Part shown: one piece after another, positions 1-9,009 of the stretch
How the letters are laid out: each line of letters opens with the position of its first letter
Position numbering within the stretch: position 1 is the stretch's first letter
Assembly: GCA_023435305.1 (NCBI GenBank)
Contig: JAEYRV010000024.1
Location: 62,001 to 126,000 of the forward strand
Direction: 5' to 3'
DNA length: 64,000 bases
Source: Bacillota bacterium
GTDB lineage: Bacteria > Bacillota > Clostridia > Acetivibrionales > DTU013
The notes under the pieces: model-generated
Databases searched by the model: none
Told to the model about the DNA's origin: nothing
The model's input: the letters and a program-made list of their open reading frames with translations, nothing else
Position numbers and translations under genes: made by a program

Positions 1-1157
1 TCCGATTCACTGATCACATAAAAGCCATATTCGCTGCACAGCTGGACAAACCACGGCGCATTTGGATAATGACTTGTCCGGACAGCATTGATATTGTGCT
101 GCTTCATTAAAGTAAGATCCCTGATTGCCTGTTCTCTGCTTATTGTATACCCTGTGACCGGATCACTGTCGTGACGGTTGACACCTTTGAATTTGACTTT
201 GGTATTATTTATGTACACTATGCCTTCTCTTATCTCAACTTTTCGTATTCCAACCCTTTGAACGATCCTCTCGTCCGGACATTCCAAAACCAATGTATAA
301 AGGACAGGCTGTTCCGCATTCCACAATATCGGATCATTCACCTCAAGTTTTAGCGACCTTCCCTCCTGATGAAAAATACCGGCCTCGTTCCCCGACGGAT
401 CCTCCAATACACCATTCACCGGAAGCCATTCGTCCAAAAACTCCAGATCAACACTTATTTCAGCCTTTTGACAGGTATCATCCACAATTGTTTTTACAAA
501 ATAGTCCCTTATGTGCTGCAATGGGCGTAAAAGTATATAAACATCCCTGAAGATCCCGGACATCCGGAACTTGTCCTGATCCTCCAAATAGCTGCCGTCA
601 CACCATTTCAGCACCAGAACCGCCAGAACATTATCACCTTCAACAGTAAACGGGGATATATCAAATTCTGACGTTGAATGAGATACCTGACTGTATCCGA
701 CAAAATCACCGTTCACCCAAACATAGAAACATGAGTCAACTCCTTCGAAGTTGAGGTATTGTTTATAACCCTGCTGCACCTTCGTTATCGTAAACCGCCT
801 GATATATGCGCCACATGGATTATTTGTCGGCACATAGGGCGGATCGAATGGGAAAGGATACTCTACATTTGTATATTGATGCCTGTCATAACCCTGTGTC
901 TGCCAGCAGGATGGAACCGGGATCTTTTTAAAACTGCTGAAATCAAAGTCAGGCTGGAAAAAGTCTTCCGGTACCTGATACAGATTCTCAAAGTATGAAA
1001 ACTCCCATGACCCATTAAGAACTATCTGCCTTTCGGAGAGATCACCAGAAACAGGGTTTCTCTTCCGGTCAGGAGGATATGGGATGTAATAGGCTCTGTT
1101 CTCCATCGTTCCGATGTGAAGTGATTTTGTATCTTCATAATAGTTGACAAGTTTCAT
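1..1157 (-). CDS. Glycoside hydrolase family 2 beta-galactosidase, 5' part only (runs off the left edge)
   Basis: Cytoplasmic-type GH2 glycosidase, most likely a beta-galactosidase. About 385 N-terminal residues are visible and the reading frame stays open to the window edge. The reverse-strand translation shows the N-terminal sugar-binding jelly roll (WVNGDFVGYSQ), then FKGVNRHD and MKQHNINAVRTSHYPN, which are GH2 signatures at the start of the TIM barrel. The catalytic Glu residues lie outside the window. The start chosen is the ATG at 1157 (MKLVNYYEDTKSLHIG). It has no good ribosome binding site; the nearest AAGGAG is about 45 nt upstream, and the frame is closed by a stop just after it. 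The gene is divergent from the oxidoreductase at 1370. Other GH2 specificities (beta-glucuronidase, beta-mannosidase) are less likely. Confidence 0.88.
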   Translation of the reverse strand, partial: MKLVNYYEDTKSLHIGTMENRAYYIPYPPDRKRNPVSGDLSERQIVLNGSWEFSYFENLYQVPEDFFQPDFDFSSFKKIPVPSCWQTQGYDRHQYTNVEYPFPFDPPYVPTNNPCGAYIRRFTITKVQQGYKQYLNFEGVDSCFYVWVNGDFVGYSQVSHSTSEFDISPFTVEGDNVLAVLVLKWCDGSYLEDQDKFRMSGIFRDVYILLRPLQHIRDYFVKTIVDDTCQKAEISVDLEFLDEWLPVNGVLEDPSGNEAGIFHQEGRSLKLEVNDPILWNAEQPVLYTLVLECPDERIVQRVGIRKVEIREGIVYINNTKVKFKGVNRHDSDPVTGYTISREQAIRDLTLMKQHNINAVRTSHYPNAPWFVQLCSEYGFYVISES

Positions 1158-1369
1158 TTTAAAATCAGCATCTGCTGCAACAATTAGTTGATTGGATGCT
1201 TACTCCTTCTTCCAGTTTCCATTACTTGAATTACAGTTCTCTTTCTATACTATCAAAACCTTCATCAGTTTCAACAAAAATTAAAAGCCAGCTTCTGAAA
1301 AATCACTGATGTCCGGTCAGAAGCATATTATGTAGCGTTATGTAAATTATAGAATTACGGTGATCAATA

Positions 1370-2485
1370 ATGACTAGTCAAAAAATCAAATTCGGCCTGG
1401 TTGGATGCGGAAGGATATCCAGCCGGCATATCGCAGCGATGGCTGCATTCCGTGAAAACGCAGTTTTGACATGTGTATGCGACCTCATCGCCGACAGAGC
1501 GGCGGTAAAAGCCGCCGAATATATAAGGGAAGCGTCCTGCAGAGGCAAAGGAAGTATAATGAAGCCGCGGATATATCTGAATCTGGACGATATGCTGGAG
1601 AATGAGGATATTGATGTGCTTTCCATCTGCACGCCTAGCGGGCTGCATCCCATACATGGTATAAAGGCGGCCGGAAAGCACATCCATGTATTGACTGAAA
1701 AGCCAATGGGTATCGATTTGCCATCCGCCGACAAACTGATAAAGGCATGTGAGGAAAACAAGGTCCGGCTGTTTGTAATGATGCAAAACAGACTCAACAG
1801 TACCGTCCGGTTACTGAAGCGTTCAATGGATAAAGGCCGTTTCGGCAGGATCCACATGCTTTTGTCCAACGTTCTGTGGCAGCGGCCCCAAAGCTATTAT
1901 GATCAGGCACCCTGGAGGGGCACATGGGAAATGGACGGGGGAGCCTTCTGCAATCAGGCGATACATTATGTCGACATGCTGCAATGGCTTGGAGGTCCTG
2001 TCGAAACTGCTGCTGCCCTGACAGGGACACTTGGAAGACAGATCGAAGCAGAAGACACAGGTTCTGCAGTTATTCGTTATAAAAGCGGCGCCATCGGAAG
2101 CCTTAATGTCACGATGCTGACCTTTCCCAGGAATGTCGAGGGAAGCATTTCAGTTCTCGGTGAAAAAGGAACCGTCAAGATTGGCGGTATGGCATTGAAC
2201 CGGATCGAAAAATGGGAATTTGAAACTTCAGATGATGATGATCTGCTGGCAGCCGAATCATGCTATGAGCCTGCAGATGTTTATGGTTACGGTCATACGG
2301 CCTACTATTCCAATGTGCTGGATGTCCTGGGAGGAAAGGCCGAACCCTGTGCCGACGGACCGGAGGGACGCAAATCTCTTGAGCTTGTTTGTGCCATATA
2401 TCGCTCGGCCAGAGAAGGCGAAGTGGTTTTTCTGCCTGATGATAGTATCAATCACATTGACAGCAGCATATATATGACTAGGTAA
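1370..2485 (+). CDS. Gfo/Idh/MocA oxidoreductase, WlbA/WbpB-like
   Basis: NAD(P)-dependent sugar oxidoreductase of 371 residues. The N-terminal Rossmann fold carries FGLVGCGRISSRH; CTPSGLHP and TEKPMG follow in the usual positions, and the C-terminal beta-sheet domain has the pattern RPQSYYDQAPWRGTWEMDGG. This pattern resembles UDP-N-acetyl-2-amino-2-deoxyglucuronate 3-dehydrogenases (WlbA/WbpB), which start synthesis of 2,3-diamino sugars. That substrate is inferred from family resemblance only. GGTGATC just upstream of the ATG may serve as ribosome binding site. It is followed 88 nt later by a glycosyltransferase on the same strand, and both converge on the FkbH/ACP operon, suggesting a small unusual-sugar locus. 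Confidence 0.85.
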   Translation: MTSQKIKFGLVGCGRISSRHIAAMAAFRENAVLTCVCDLIADRAAVKAAEYIREASCRGKGSIMKPRIYLNLDDMLENEDIDVLSICTPSGLHPIHGIKAAGKHIHVLTEKPMGIDLPSADKLIKACEENKVRLFVMMQNRLNSTVRLLKRSMDKGRFGRIHMLLSNVLWQRPQSYYDQAPWRGTWEMDGGAFCNQAIHYVDMLQWLGGPVETAAALTGTLGRQIEAEDTGSAVIRYKSGAIGSLNVTMLTFPRNVEGSISVLGEKGTVKIGGMALNRIEKWEFETSDDDDLLAAESCYEPADVYGYGHTAYYSNVLDVLGGKAEPCADGPEGRKSLELVCAIYRSAREGEVVFLPDDSINHIDSSIYMTR

Positions 2486-2573
2486 ACACATTATGTATAC
2501 AAATAACCTAATTCTTATGAGCAGATCAAATTGCCAAAGCAACATAAAATATTAAAGAAAGAAGGACTGATAA

Positions 2574-3491
2574 ATGACTCCTCCATTTGTTAATTTCACC
2601 GCGTTCAACAGACTTGGTCTGACGGCACAAAGCCTCAAATCCATTCTCGATACGCCGGATGAGTTCGAAATGCATATCATCGACAGCAATTCGACGGATG
2701 ATACATGGGAGTATCTGCAAACTGTCAAAGATCCAAGGATAAAATCCATGCTGAAACTGCCCGTCAATGCGGGGCCTATCCCGGCGCTGAATCTCAACCT
2801 CACAAAAAGAAGGCCCGATCAGTATTTTTTCAACATTGACAGCGATGTGGTCGTTAAGACACGGGACTGGATCAAACGCTTCATGAAGGTTTTCAGGGCT
2901 TTCCCTGAAGTCGGCCTGCTGGGTGTTCAAAGAGTTGCCCCCTATATCCCAATATATACGGAGGTCATACCGAAGGTAAAGGGTGATGCATGTTACCTGG
3001 AGCTGAAAAACGGCAATGTGGATGTCATCCTTGACTTCGTTCATGGATGCTTTATGTGCATGCGTCCCGAGCTGATCGAAAAAATTGGCTACTGGAGCGA
3101 GGAAACCTGTTGGGGAGACGCCGAGCTGACACCGAGAGTGATGCATTATACCAAATTTAAAACCGGATATATGAGCGATCCGAACAAAGTCCCGCTGATC
3201 GACATTGGAATGGACCAGGAAATCAGCTGTAATAAATGTCTTGCCAGGGGTGTATGCAAGTTCAATAAAACCACTGAAACATGCTTCACTATACGTACAA
3301 GAAGATACCAGAACGAATCCTTTGTGAACAAATTCAAATGGAAGTATCTGGAGTTTTTCAAGGAGCTGGAGCAGGGGAAAAGGACTGCCTGGTGCGGATC
3401 GATATATGATCCTGCCTCAACAGCCAATCATGTATATAACAGGGAATGGGCCCTGGAGAACATGAACTACTACATCCAAAACAGCAACTAA
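2574..3491 (+). CDS. GT-A fold glycosyltransferase (family 2-like)
   Basis: Protein of 305 residues with the features of an inverting GT-A glycosyltransferase. FNRLGLTAQSLKSIL near the start and IIDSNSTDDTW form the nucleotide-sugar binding half; NIDSDVVVKT supplies the metal-binding DxD-like motif near residue 92. There is no transmembrane segment, so it is probably a soluble enzyme working on a cytoplasmic acceptor. A cysteine cluster (CNKCLARGVCKFN, around residues 218-230) is unusual for GT2 enzymes and may bind a metal. The ribosome binding site is GAAAGAAGGA, 9 nt from the ATG. Donor and acceptor are unknown. The oxidoreductase upstream makes an N-acetylated uronic-type donor possible. 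Confidence 0.75.
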   Translation: MTPPFVNFTAFNRLGLTAQSLKSILDTPDEFEMHIIDSNSTDDTWEYLQTVKDPRIKSMLKLPVNAGPIPALNLNLTKRRPDQYFFNIDSDVVVKTRDWIKRFMKVFRAFPEVGLLGVQRVAPYIPIYTEVIPKVKGDACYLELKNGNVDVILDFVHGCFMCMRPELIEKIGYWSEETCWGDAELTPRVMHYTKFKTGYMSDPNKVPLIDIGMDQEISCNKCLARGVCKFNKTTETCFTIRTRRYQNESFVNKFKWKYLEFFKELEQGKRTAWCGSIYDPASTANHVYNREWALENMNYYIQNSN

Positions 3492-3541
3492 ATACAGGGG
3501 CAGGAGATGTCACATTTCCTGCCCGAAACCTTACTGGCAGA

Positions 3542-3781
3542 TCAGCCTCGTAAATTCTTTCGTTTGATTTGGATCATCTGATAAATATCTCCCAGATTTT
3601 CAAATTCGACAGCTTCATCCATTGAAAATTCGACTCCGTATTTTCCCTCCAGTTCGCCAATGATCATCCAGTGATTCAGCGAATCCCATTCAGGCATTGT
3701 GGCTGCCGTTGAATCCTCCTTCAAAAGAGCCGGATCTATCTTCAGCAGACCGGCAACAAATTTCACGAATTCCGCATCCAT
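3542..3781 (-). CDS. Acyl carrier protein
   Basis: Small acidic protein of 79 residues with the four-helix ACP pattern. The phosphopantetheine attachment motif is EWDSLNHW, with Ser34 as the modified residue. It is the last gene of a minus-strand unit and starts 6 nt after the FkbH-like gene stops, so the two are almost certainly co-expressed and are probable partners. In known systems FkbH-type enzymes load a three-carbon unit from 1,3-bisphosphoglycerate onto such a stand-alone ACP. It is not the fatty-acid ACP (acpP), since no fab genes are nearby and the DSL context is atypical. Confidence 0.85.
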   Translation of the reverse strand: MDAEFVKFVAGLLKIDPALLKEDSTAATMPEWDSLNHWMIIGELEGKYGVEFSMDEAVEFENLGDIYQMIQIKRKNLRG

Positions 3782-3787
3782 GATTCC

Positions 3788-5467
3788 TCAATCCTCCCCT
3801 GTCAGGATCCGTATATGTTCAATTCTGAAAATCTCCTGCCCCGGATCCAGTTCAAAAACAGAGCACCTTTCATCCGATCTCACCGGCTTGAAGCCGGCCT
3901 TTTTATAGAATCCTTCATTTGCCCTGTTTTTTTGTGTCGGTATATACTCCGCAAAAACCCTCTGTATATTCTTTTTCTCCCGTAAATATCGAATTACCTC
4001 ACCAAGAAAGGCATATTCCACATCCCGGCCAAGCACTCTGCAGCTCAAAAGAAATGTGTCCAGCCAGGCCGTGTCCTCCTCCGGCCTTGCTATACAGCAC
4101 CCGGTGATACCATTGTCCCCAAACCTGTCGGTCACGGAACAACAGAGAATACAATAATTACCATCTTCGGTCATTTGCCTGAGCTGTGATAAAAGATACC
4201 GTCTCGTCGTCATATTGAATTGGTTGGTTTTCAATGTCAGCTGAGATACTCTCGGAAGCATGAAGTCATTGGCCGGAACTACCTCCATGACCATTGCCAG
4301 GCCGGTAAGAAAATCCTTCAGATTACCCGCCTGTGTAAGGTAATATGCCCGCTCCCTGTTCTGTGCCGCCATTTCATTCCGCCGCCTGTCCTCCTCCGTG
4401 ATCTGCAGCATTTCAAACAGCGGCAGGGTCCGTAAGGTATCGCCATAGGCGGCAGCATCAGCAGGTACATCAACTACGGTTACCTCGGGAAGAATACTTT
4501 TTATAAGCTCCCTTTCAACAGGATTATCATCAAAAAACACCAGACTGTCTGTTCCGATATTGAGCTCCGAAGCGATCTCCTTCAGATTTGTCGCTTTATC
4601 CGCCCAATTGATACGCATGGCGGCAAAATGCTTCTCTCTGAGCAGCATGTGAGGATGCTTGTTTATGATCTCCAGTGCGTCCTCCGGATTGTTCCTGCTG
4701 GCTGCGGCAATGAAAATACCCCTCCGGTAAAGATTGAGCACCTCCTGTTGGAAATCGTAATAACATCTTCCCTTTCCCGTCACATCCAGACACACGCCTT
4801 CCAGACCGTCTTCTGCGGCAATGCCGCCCCAAAGCGTATTGTCCAGGTCCAGTACAAGGCACTTCTTATTCATTGAAAGCATGGGCAGGATGTACCGCAT
4901 ATATTCTCCCGCCAGTCTTTTCGATGCAGCCAGGGACATGGCGCAGCCGGCGAGGTAATACATTTTATTGTCCAGCATTTCTTTCTGTCCTATCAGCGAG
5001 CAGAACCCATCAAAGTCATAAACATATACATCCTCCAGCTTCAGGACAGCACTCTCCAGTTCGAGATTCGTCTGCGTAATACGGCGTTTGAGTCCGGATT
5101 CAAGACGGTTGTCCTGTATCCCTAACGGAACATGGTAGGGGATCATAAAATTGTTCAAAATGATTTTCGTACCGCAATATTGCCTTATTCTGCCCAACAG
5201 GGACATAATATTGCCGGCAATATCCTCCGGCAGCCGGAAGTCCTTAGTAAATAATATCCGGCTGTCGAGAAGCAAAATGGTCAGGTCCGGCATAAAGGCA
5301 TAAAATCTGCTTTCCGGATCCATTATCTGTTGAATGTACTGATTGTATGGCGCATTATAAACCTTAGTGCCTATACCCGCCCGGGTGCTTTCCTCCCGCA
5401 GCGCCATCCCGATATATTCCGTGGTAAAATTGCCGAGAAGGGCTATTCTAAAATCCGATTTGTTCAA
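3788..5467 (-). CDS. FkbH-like HAD-superfamily protein with C-terminal acyltransferase-like domain
   Basis: 559 residues. The central HAD subfamily IIIC domain carries CLVLDLDNTLWGG (catalytic aspartates at about 207 and 209) and VFFDDNPVERE. About 195 residues precede it, as in long FkbH proteins with an N-terminal SGNH-like region. The last 150 residues look GNAT-like (LTLKTNQFNMTTRRY, FGDNGITG). FkbH enzymes transfer a glyceryl group from 1,3-bisphosphoglycerate to an ACP with loss of phosphate; here the adjacent ACP gene fits. The start is TTG at 5467 behind GGAGGAG; it overlaps the stop of the SDR gene by 4 nt (TTGA), indicating translational coupling. The exact acyl product is inferred, not shown. 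Confidence 0.82.
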   Translation of the reverse strand: MNKSDFRIALLGNFTTEYIGMALREESTRAGIGTKVYNAPYNQYIQQIMDPESRFYAFMPDLTILLLDSRILFTKDFRLPEDIAGNIMSLLGRIRQYCGTKIILNNFMIPYHVPLGIQDNRLESGLKRRITQTNLELESAVLKLEDVYVYDFDGFCSLIGQKEMLDNKMYYLAGCAMSLAASKRLAGEYMRYILPMLSMNKKCLVLDLDNTLWGGIAAEDGLEGVCLDVTGKGRCYYDFQQEVLNLYRRGIFIAAASRNNPEDALEIINKHPHMLLREKHFAAMRINWADKATNLKEIASELNIGTDSLVFFDDNPVERELIKSILPEVTVVDVPADAAAYGDTLRTLPLFEMLQITEEDRRRNEMAAQNRERAYYLTQAGNLKDFLTGLAMVMEVVPANDFMLPRVSQLTLKTNQFNMTTRRYLLSQLRQMTEDGNYCILCCSVTDRFGDNGITGCCIARPEEDTAWLDTFLLSCRVLGRDVEYAFLGEVIRYLREKKNIQRVFAEYIPTQKNRANEGFYKKAGFKPVRSDERCSVFELDPGQEIFRIEHIRILTGED

Positions 5468-6210
5468 AAAGCTTCTCCTCCATTCACCGGTATGTTTGCA
5501 CCGCTGATAAATGACGCACTGTCAGATATCAGAAAGTGCACTGCATCAGCAACATCCGAGGGCGTCGTCATTCTTTTCATCGGGTGCGTGGCCGCATATG
5601 CCTGCATATATTTTCGGGGCAAATGGCCAGTAAGGTCTGTATCCATCATCCCGGGCGATATGGCATTTACATTTATGCCGTATCCGGAAAGCTCAACTGC
5701 TGCCGACTTGGTCATCCCAAGAAGGGCATACTTGGCGGTAATATAGAAGGAGAGCTTAGGAGGCGGCAGATTCAGCACATACGAGGACAGTATGTTGATG
5801 ATCCTTCCTGAGCCCTGCTCTTTCATTATACTTGCCGCTTCCCTGATATGGAGAAAGGCCCCCTTCACATTCGTATCGATCAGATCCTGATACATGCTCC
5901 AGTCAGCCTTCATTAGCTCGCATGGCAGGAATGGGCTGCATGCATTATTTATAAGAGCGTCCAGTCTCCCGCTCCGGGAGCGTATAATATCGTAACAGGC
6001 CTTTATGCTGTCCTCATCTCTCTGTTCGCATAATATACCGTGCACCCACTCCGGATGAAATTTCTGCTCCATGCCGGTTTGCTCCCCGCCGGAAGGCTGA
6101 TGAACAAAGGTATAGTATATTTCGTTATCGTTTTCAGACGCCAGCCTTTCAACTATGGAAGAACCCAAACCTCTGCTTCCGCCTGTAACAAGAATCACTT
6201 TACCGCTCAT
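5464..6210 (-). CDS. SDR-family oxidoreductase (FabG-like ketoreductase)
   Basis: Classical short-chain dehydrogenase of 248 residues. The cofactor motif TGGSRGLGSS is at residues 9-18, NNAC near 88-91, and the catalytic Tyr156/Lys160 pair in YITAK. The catalytic Ser lies in ILSSY (about 142-143). The C-terminal GGEAF end is typical of FabG-type enzymes. It lies between a MaoC hydratase and an FkbH/ACP pair, so reduction or oxidation of an ACP-bound 3-hydroxyacyl or glyceryl group is the natural guess. Its stop overlaps the FkbH-like start. A sugar-modifying SDR role cannot be excluded. Confidence 0.83.
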   Translation of the reverse strand: MSGKVILVTGGSRGLGSSIVERLASENDNEIYYTFVHQPSGGEQTGMEQKFHPEWVHGILCEQRDEDSIKACYDIIRSRSGRLDALINNACSPFLPCELMKADWSMYQDLIDTNVKGAFLHIREAASIMKEQGSGRIINILSSYVLNLPPPKLSFYITAKYALLGMTKSAAVELSGYGINVNAISPGMMDTDLTGHLPRKYMQAYAATHPMKRMTTPSDVADAVHFLISDSASFISGANIPVNGGEAF

Positions 6211-6245
6211 ATCCGGCAGCTCAACTCCTCATCCCGGCATTCAGA

Positions 6246-6686
6246 CTATTTTACCGTGACAATCACCCTGCCGCGGGCAATGACAGCATTTGCATCATTG
6301 TTTATGGCAACTGACATTGTAATGATATCGTTTCCGAGGATACCCTTGTTTTTTATGTCCAGTACTCTTCCCATAACCGTCAGTTCATCACCGATCCTCA
6401 CAGGACGTATAAAATCGAAGGACTGTGAAAGCCAGACAGATCCGGGTCCGGGCAGATACATCCCGATCAAAGTCGACACCATTGACAGTATCAGCATGCC
6501 ATGGCCCATCCTTTGACCCAGATTGTGACGGCGGCAGTAGTCTTCATCCATATGCACGGGATTGTAATCTCCGCTTAGCCTGGCAAAGTCCATCACCATT
6601 TCTTCCGTTATCACTCTGGAAAACGAATGGGAGCTTCCGGCTTGCAGCTCGCGGTCTTCGACACATGGCTCCCTTATTTCCTCCAT
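6246..6686 (-). CDS. MaoC-like (R)-specific enoyl-acyl hydratase/dehydratase
   Basis: Hot-dog fold hydratase of 146 residues from the preferred start. The hydratase-2 motif is RLSGDYNPVHMD, with catalytic Asp40 and His45, followed by GHGMLILSM and the FIRPVRIGDEL stretch typical of MaoC/PhaJ. These enzymes hydrate trans-2-enoyl-CoA or ACP to the (R)-3-hydroxyacyl form, or the reverse. An ATG five codons further upstream (6701) is possible, but GGGGGAG lies 6 nt before the ATG at 6686. It is the first gene of the unit MaoC-SDR-FkbH-ACP. Together with the SDR it could interconvert a 3-hydroxyacyl group on the local ACP. Confidence 0.83.
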   Translation of the reverse strand: MEEIREPCVEDRELQAGSSHSFSRVITEEMVMDFARLSGDYNPVHMDEDYCRRHNLGQRMGHGMLILSMVSTLIGMYLPGPGSVWLSQSFDFIRPVRIGDELTVMGRVLDIKNKGILGNDIITMSVAINNDANAVIARGRVIVTVK

Positions 6687-6773
6687 GCTCTGCTCCCCCA
6701 TCTGTTGCTGCTTCTGTCATCATAATACTCCCGCAAAAGCGATTGTGTTCCTGCCTGGGGAGCGTCCGATAAT

Positions 6774-6823
6774 CAAAAAAGATCCTTGGAGCACTTGGTT
6801 TCAAGTGTTTCAAGGATCTTTTG
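6774..6823 (-). terminator. Rho-independent terminator of cysS
   Basis: A long inverted repeat, AAAAGATCCTTG against CAAGGATCTTTT with a second paired stretch CACTTG/CAAGTG inside, ends on the minus strand in a run of T. It lies between the cysS stop and the MaoC start and separates the two minus-strand units. Confidence 0.85.
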
Positions 6824-6868
6824 CTGTTTACCATTATATGACGGTATGCCGTTATACCTGCAGACGTA

Positions 6869-8275
6869 TTATTTGCTGTCTTTAAATACGACCTTCGGAC
6901 CTTGTGGTGTGTCTTCGACCGTTATTCCCATTTGACTCAGCTTATCCCTTATCTCATCGGCCTGCTTCCAGTTCTTATCCTTTCTGGCCTGCTGTCTGAG
7001 GTTTACCAGCTCCTGTATCTCAGGGCTGATGTCAGGTGCACTCTCATCAGCCTTTGCCTGGGCCTTTTCAAAATCCAGTCCAAATATGCTGTCCATTTTG
7101 AGAAGCAGCTTGTAAAGCTCCTGGGACTTTGTTCCGTACCTGGCAGCATTCCAGGCTACGCCCATTGCTCTTGGTATGTTGAGGTCATCATTTATTGCAG
7201 CCTCGAATTCGGTCTCGAAACCCTTTATTGTTCCTTCATCGATCCTGACCTGAGGATCTGCCGTCTTATGGGCCAGAACCCCCTCCAGCAGCCTGTCCAG
7301 AGCCGTCTGTGCCGCTTTTAACCCATCCCATGTGAAATTCAGCTTGCTTCTGTAATTGGCATTGAGGCACATATATCTGTAGGCCAGAGGGCTGAAGCCC
7401 TTTTCCTTGAGATCAGCCACTGTGTATGTGGTCCCGAGGCTCTTGGACATCTTGCCATTGTCCACAAGGAGAAATTCGCCATGGAGCCAGTAATGCACCG
7501 CAGGCTTGCCCAACAGCGCCTCGCTCTGTGCTATTTCATTCTCGTGGTGTACAGGTATGTGATCGACTCCTCCTGTATGGATGTCGAATTCATCTCCAAG
7601 GTACTTCCTTCCCATGGCGGAGCATTCTATGTGCCACCCCGGATAACCCATGCCCCAGCGGCTTGGCCACTGCATTATATGCTCCTTCGGCGCCTTCTTC
7701 CAGAGGGCGAAGTCAGCCGGATGCCTTTTTTCTTCGTTCACATCGACCCTTGCGCCTGCTATCTGTCCTTCCAGATCGAGTCCCGACAGCTTTCCGTAGC
7801 CTTCGAATTTCATGATATCAAAATAGATGCCATCGCTTGTTTCATAAGCATAGCCCTTATCAACAAGGCCTTCGACGAATTCCAGCATCTCTGCTATATG
7901 CTCTGTCGCTTTTGGTATATATTCCGGCTTGCCTATATTCAGCTCCTGAAGATCGTTCATAAATATACCTGTGTAATACTCGGCTATCTCCCATGGGGAT
8001 TTCTGTGTCTGGCGGGATGTCTTGACCATTTTGTCCTCGCCCTCGTCTGAATCTGATACCAGATGTCCCACATCAGTAATGTTCATTACATTCTTAAGGT
8101 GGTACCCATTATATTTCAGGACCCTTCTGAGTATATCCATGAATATGTAGGCCCTCATGTTTCCTATATGAGCATACTGATAAACAGTAGGTCCGCAGGT
8201 GTATATGCTGACCGTATCGTCATTAATGGGTTTGAACTCTTCCTTCTGCCTTGTGAGTGTGTTATAAAGCTTCAT
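6869..8275 (-). CDS. cysS: Cysteinyl-tRNA synthetase
   Basis: Class I aminoacyl-tRNA synthetase of 468 residues, the usual length. The N-terminal catalytic domain has CGPTVYQYAHIGN with the HIGN signature at residues 36-39 and the zinc-binding Cys27. Other expected motifs are FDIHTGGVDHIPVHHENE and the KMSKS loop (GKMSKSLGTTYTV) near residue 270. The C-terminal helical anticodon-binding part is complete. It charges tRNA-Cys in the cytoplasm. It starts 2 nt after the cysE stop, so both are one transcript, controlled by the T-box upstream of cysE. Confidence 0.97.
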   Translation of the reverse strand: MKLYNTLTRQKEEFKPINDDTVSIYTCGPTVYQYAHIGNMRAYIFMDILRRVLKYNGYHLKNVMNITDVGHLVSDSDEGEDKMVKTSRQTQKSPWEIAEYYTGIFMNDLQELNIGKPEYIPKATEHIAEMLEFVEGLVDKGYAYETSDGIYFDIMKFEGYGKLSGLDLEGQIAGARVDVNEEKRHPADFALWKKAPKEHIMQWPSRWGMGYPGWHIECSAMGRKYLGDEFDIHTGGVDHIPVHHENEIAQSEALLGKPAVHYWLHGEFLLVDNGKMSKSLGTTYTVADLKEKGFSPLAYRYMCLNANYRSKLNFTWDGLKAAQTALDRLLEGVLAHKTADPQVRIDEGTIKGFETEFEAAINDDLNIPRAMGVAWNAARYGTKSQELYKLLLKMDSIFGLDFEKAQAKADESAPDISPEIQELVNLRQQARKDKNWKQADEIRDKLSQMGITVEDTPQGPKVVFKDSK

Positions 8276-8277
8276 CG

Positions 8278-8970
8278 TTAATTCCCCTCCCGATTTTCTT
8301 CCGGTATATTGATCTTCTCGGCTTGTATATTTTGCGGCCCGCCCCGCACTTCTGATTCAAGATGCTCTATACGCATAAGCATCTTGCACAGTTCCTGTGC
8401 CACAGGGTCCGGTATATGGATCTGATCCAGTTCGATGGAAGGCATCAGCTTTTTGCCTGAGTGCCTGACGACCCTGGCCTTCAGTCCTGCAACGGTAGTG
8501 TTGGGTTCAACGTCGTCAAGCACGATGGATCCTGCTCCTATCATAGCATTATCACCTATATTGATCGGTCCGAGCAGCTTTGCTCCTGTACCGATCAGAA
8601 CATTGTCACCGACAGTCGGGTGTCTTTTTCCCGTGTCCTTGCCCGTGCCTCCCAATGTAACACCATGGTATATCGTACAGTTGCTGCCGACTTCAGCAGT
8701 CTCACCTATTACTATTCCCATGCCATGGTCGATAAAGAGTCCTCTGCCAAGCTTTGCACCCGGATGTATCTCGACTCCGGTGGCAGAGCGGCCAACCTGT
8801 GATACCCACCTGGCAAGGAAAAACCGTTTCCTTGTGTACAGCCAGTGAGAAATCCGATGATATATTAGAGCATGGAAGCCCGGATACAGCAGAAAGACCT
8901 CCAGCACGTTTTTTGCAGCCGGGTCTCTTTGGGCTATCGATCTCGCATCATCAAGCAATCCCTTGAACAT
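8278..8970 (-). CDS. cysE: Serine O-acetyltransferase
   Basis: Makes O-acetylserine from serine and acetyl-CoA, the first step of cysteine synthesis. The 230-residue protein has the short EpsC/CysE form: N-terminal helices, then a left-handed beta-helix of hexapeptide repeats (IHPGAKLGRGLFIDHGMGIVIGETAEVGSNC, HGVTLGGTGKDTGKRHPTVGD). The active-site His residues are in IDHGMG and YHGVTLGG. The last 30 residues are a polar tail. It sits upstream of cysS in the common Firmicutes pair and follows a T-box leader, so it should rise when charged tRNA-Cys is low. Confidence 0.95.
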   Translation of the reverse strand: MFKGLLDDARSIAQRDPAAKNVLEVFLLYPGFHALIYHRISHWLYTRKRFFLARWVSQVGRSATGVEIHPGAKLGRGLFIDHGMGIVIGETAEVGSNCTIYHGVTLGGTGKDTGKRHPTVGDNVLIGTGAKLLGPINIGDNAMIGAGSIVLDDVEPNTTVAGLKARVVRHSGKKLMPSIELDQIHIPDPVAQELCKMLMRIEHLESEVRGGPQNIQAEKINIPEENREGN

Positions 8971-9009
8971 AATCTGCTCCTTAATAAAAAAAATATTTCC
9001 TGTTCTAAT

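Noticed and set aside
6544..6834. A 96-codon minus-strand frame starting in the cysS terminator
   Set aside because: It overlaps the MaoC gene in another frame and its 5' part is the terminator hairpin.
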